Shown here in pieces: positions 63,865-64,000 of a stretch of DNA of 64,000 bases. The notes beneath the pieces were generated by a model that saw only the letters and a program-made list of their open reading frames with translations, was not told where the DNA came from and did no database searches. The stretch lies in contig NZ_JACJPX010000017.1 of the NCBI RefSeq assembly GCF_014696315.1, positions 52,656-116,655 of the forward strand, given 5' to 3'. Every line of letters begins with the position of its first letter. The stretch's first letter is position 1. Origin of the DNA: Calothrix membranacea FACHB-236 (lineage in GTDB: Bacteria > Cyanobacteriota > Cyanobacteriia > Cyanobacteriales > Nostocaceae). A program made the translations under genes and the position numbers.

Positions 63865-64000
63865 GGGCATGGGGCATTGGGCATGGGTAATTGGTAATTG
63901 GTAATTGGCATAATTATTTCCCCTTCTCCCCTTCCCCCTTCCCCCTCATCCCCCTCATCTCCCCAATCCCCAATCCCCAATCCCCAATCCCCAATCCCCA
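63865..64000. repeat. Short-tandem-repeat block at the window end
   Basis: GGGGCATGGGGCATTGGGC, TAATTGGTAATTGGTAATTGG, CCCCTTCCCCCTTCCCCC, CCCTCATCCCCCTCATC and six CCCCAAT heptamers. The array continues beyond the window, so the gene that follows the peroxidase is not visible. Confidence 0.8.

Noticed and set aside
63865..64000. Possible CRISPR or origin-like repeats at the window end
   Set aside because: Units are simple 7-9-bp tandem repeats of the STRR type found in a dozen other gaps; no spacers and no DnaA-box pattern.

Overview
The window is chromosomal DNA of a filamentous cyanobacterium, most likely order Nostocales (Nostoc/Calothrix-like). The evidence is a split rpoC (separate gamma and beta' genes), an allophycocyanin alpha-B gene (apcD), a CAAD-domain protein, many HIP1 octamers (GCGATCGC), several cyanobacteria-specific DUFs, and heavy loading of intergenic DNA with short tandem repeats (ATTACCC-, CCCCAAT-, CATTGGT-type) and small palindromic or MITE-like elements. 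No intact transposase, integrase, prophage or CRISPR array is visible. The window looks like core and lightly accessory chromosome.

Layout. 1-6.8 kb: 3' end of rpoB, then rpoC1 and rpoC2, closed by a clear intrinsic terminator. 7-15.1 kb: small proteins (GIY-YIG, SLH, CAAD, pentapeptide), an epoxide-hydrolase-type hydrolase, DUF1206, a GHL10-type glycoside hydrolase and DUF2358. 15.2-23.5 kb: an ethylene-receptor-like histidine kinase with all known ethylene/copper residues, uvrA, and a five-PAS hybrid kinase. 23.7-30.4 kb: two Uma2-type nucleases, purF, purL and a Doc-type toxin-antitoxin pair. 30.5-32.3 kb: a lipoprotein-like gene, an NtcA-type palindrome, a probable small RNA with its own terminator, a nested hairpin and apcD. 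32.4-40.2 kb: rlmD, an anti-sigma-type ATPase, a small membrane protein and asnS, DUF3727, ruvX, a GNAT protein. 40.4-51.3 kb: a 14-repeat WD40 STAND protein, a universal stress protein divergent from pgk, and a 1686-residue secreted WD40/deacetylase-like/Ig-like fusion. 51.3-52.9 kb: a gene-poor stretch with hairpins and a MITE, then tRNA-Ala. 53-59.6 kb: trhO, an O-methyltransferase, a CoA-binding protein, a phosphoribulokinase paralogue and a Pnkp-type RNA-repair enzyme whose stop codon begins a 21-bp tandem repeat. 59.7-64 kb: a conserved small protein and a short P450-like protein, divergent from an alpha-dioxygenase/cyclooxygenase-type haem peroxidase.

The best candidates for something undescribed are the probable small RNA beside apcD, the peroxidase/P450-like/small-protein locus (a possible oxylipin pathway), the Pnkp enzyme without adjacent Hen1, the large WD40/deacetylase-like fusion, and the repeated intrusion of dispersed repeats into coding sequences, start codons and gene borders. 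No search or folding calculation was run. Family names come from visible motifs and overall sequence character.
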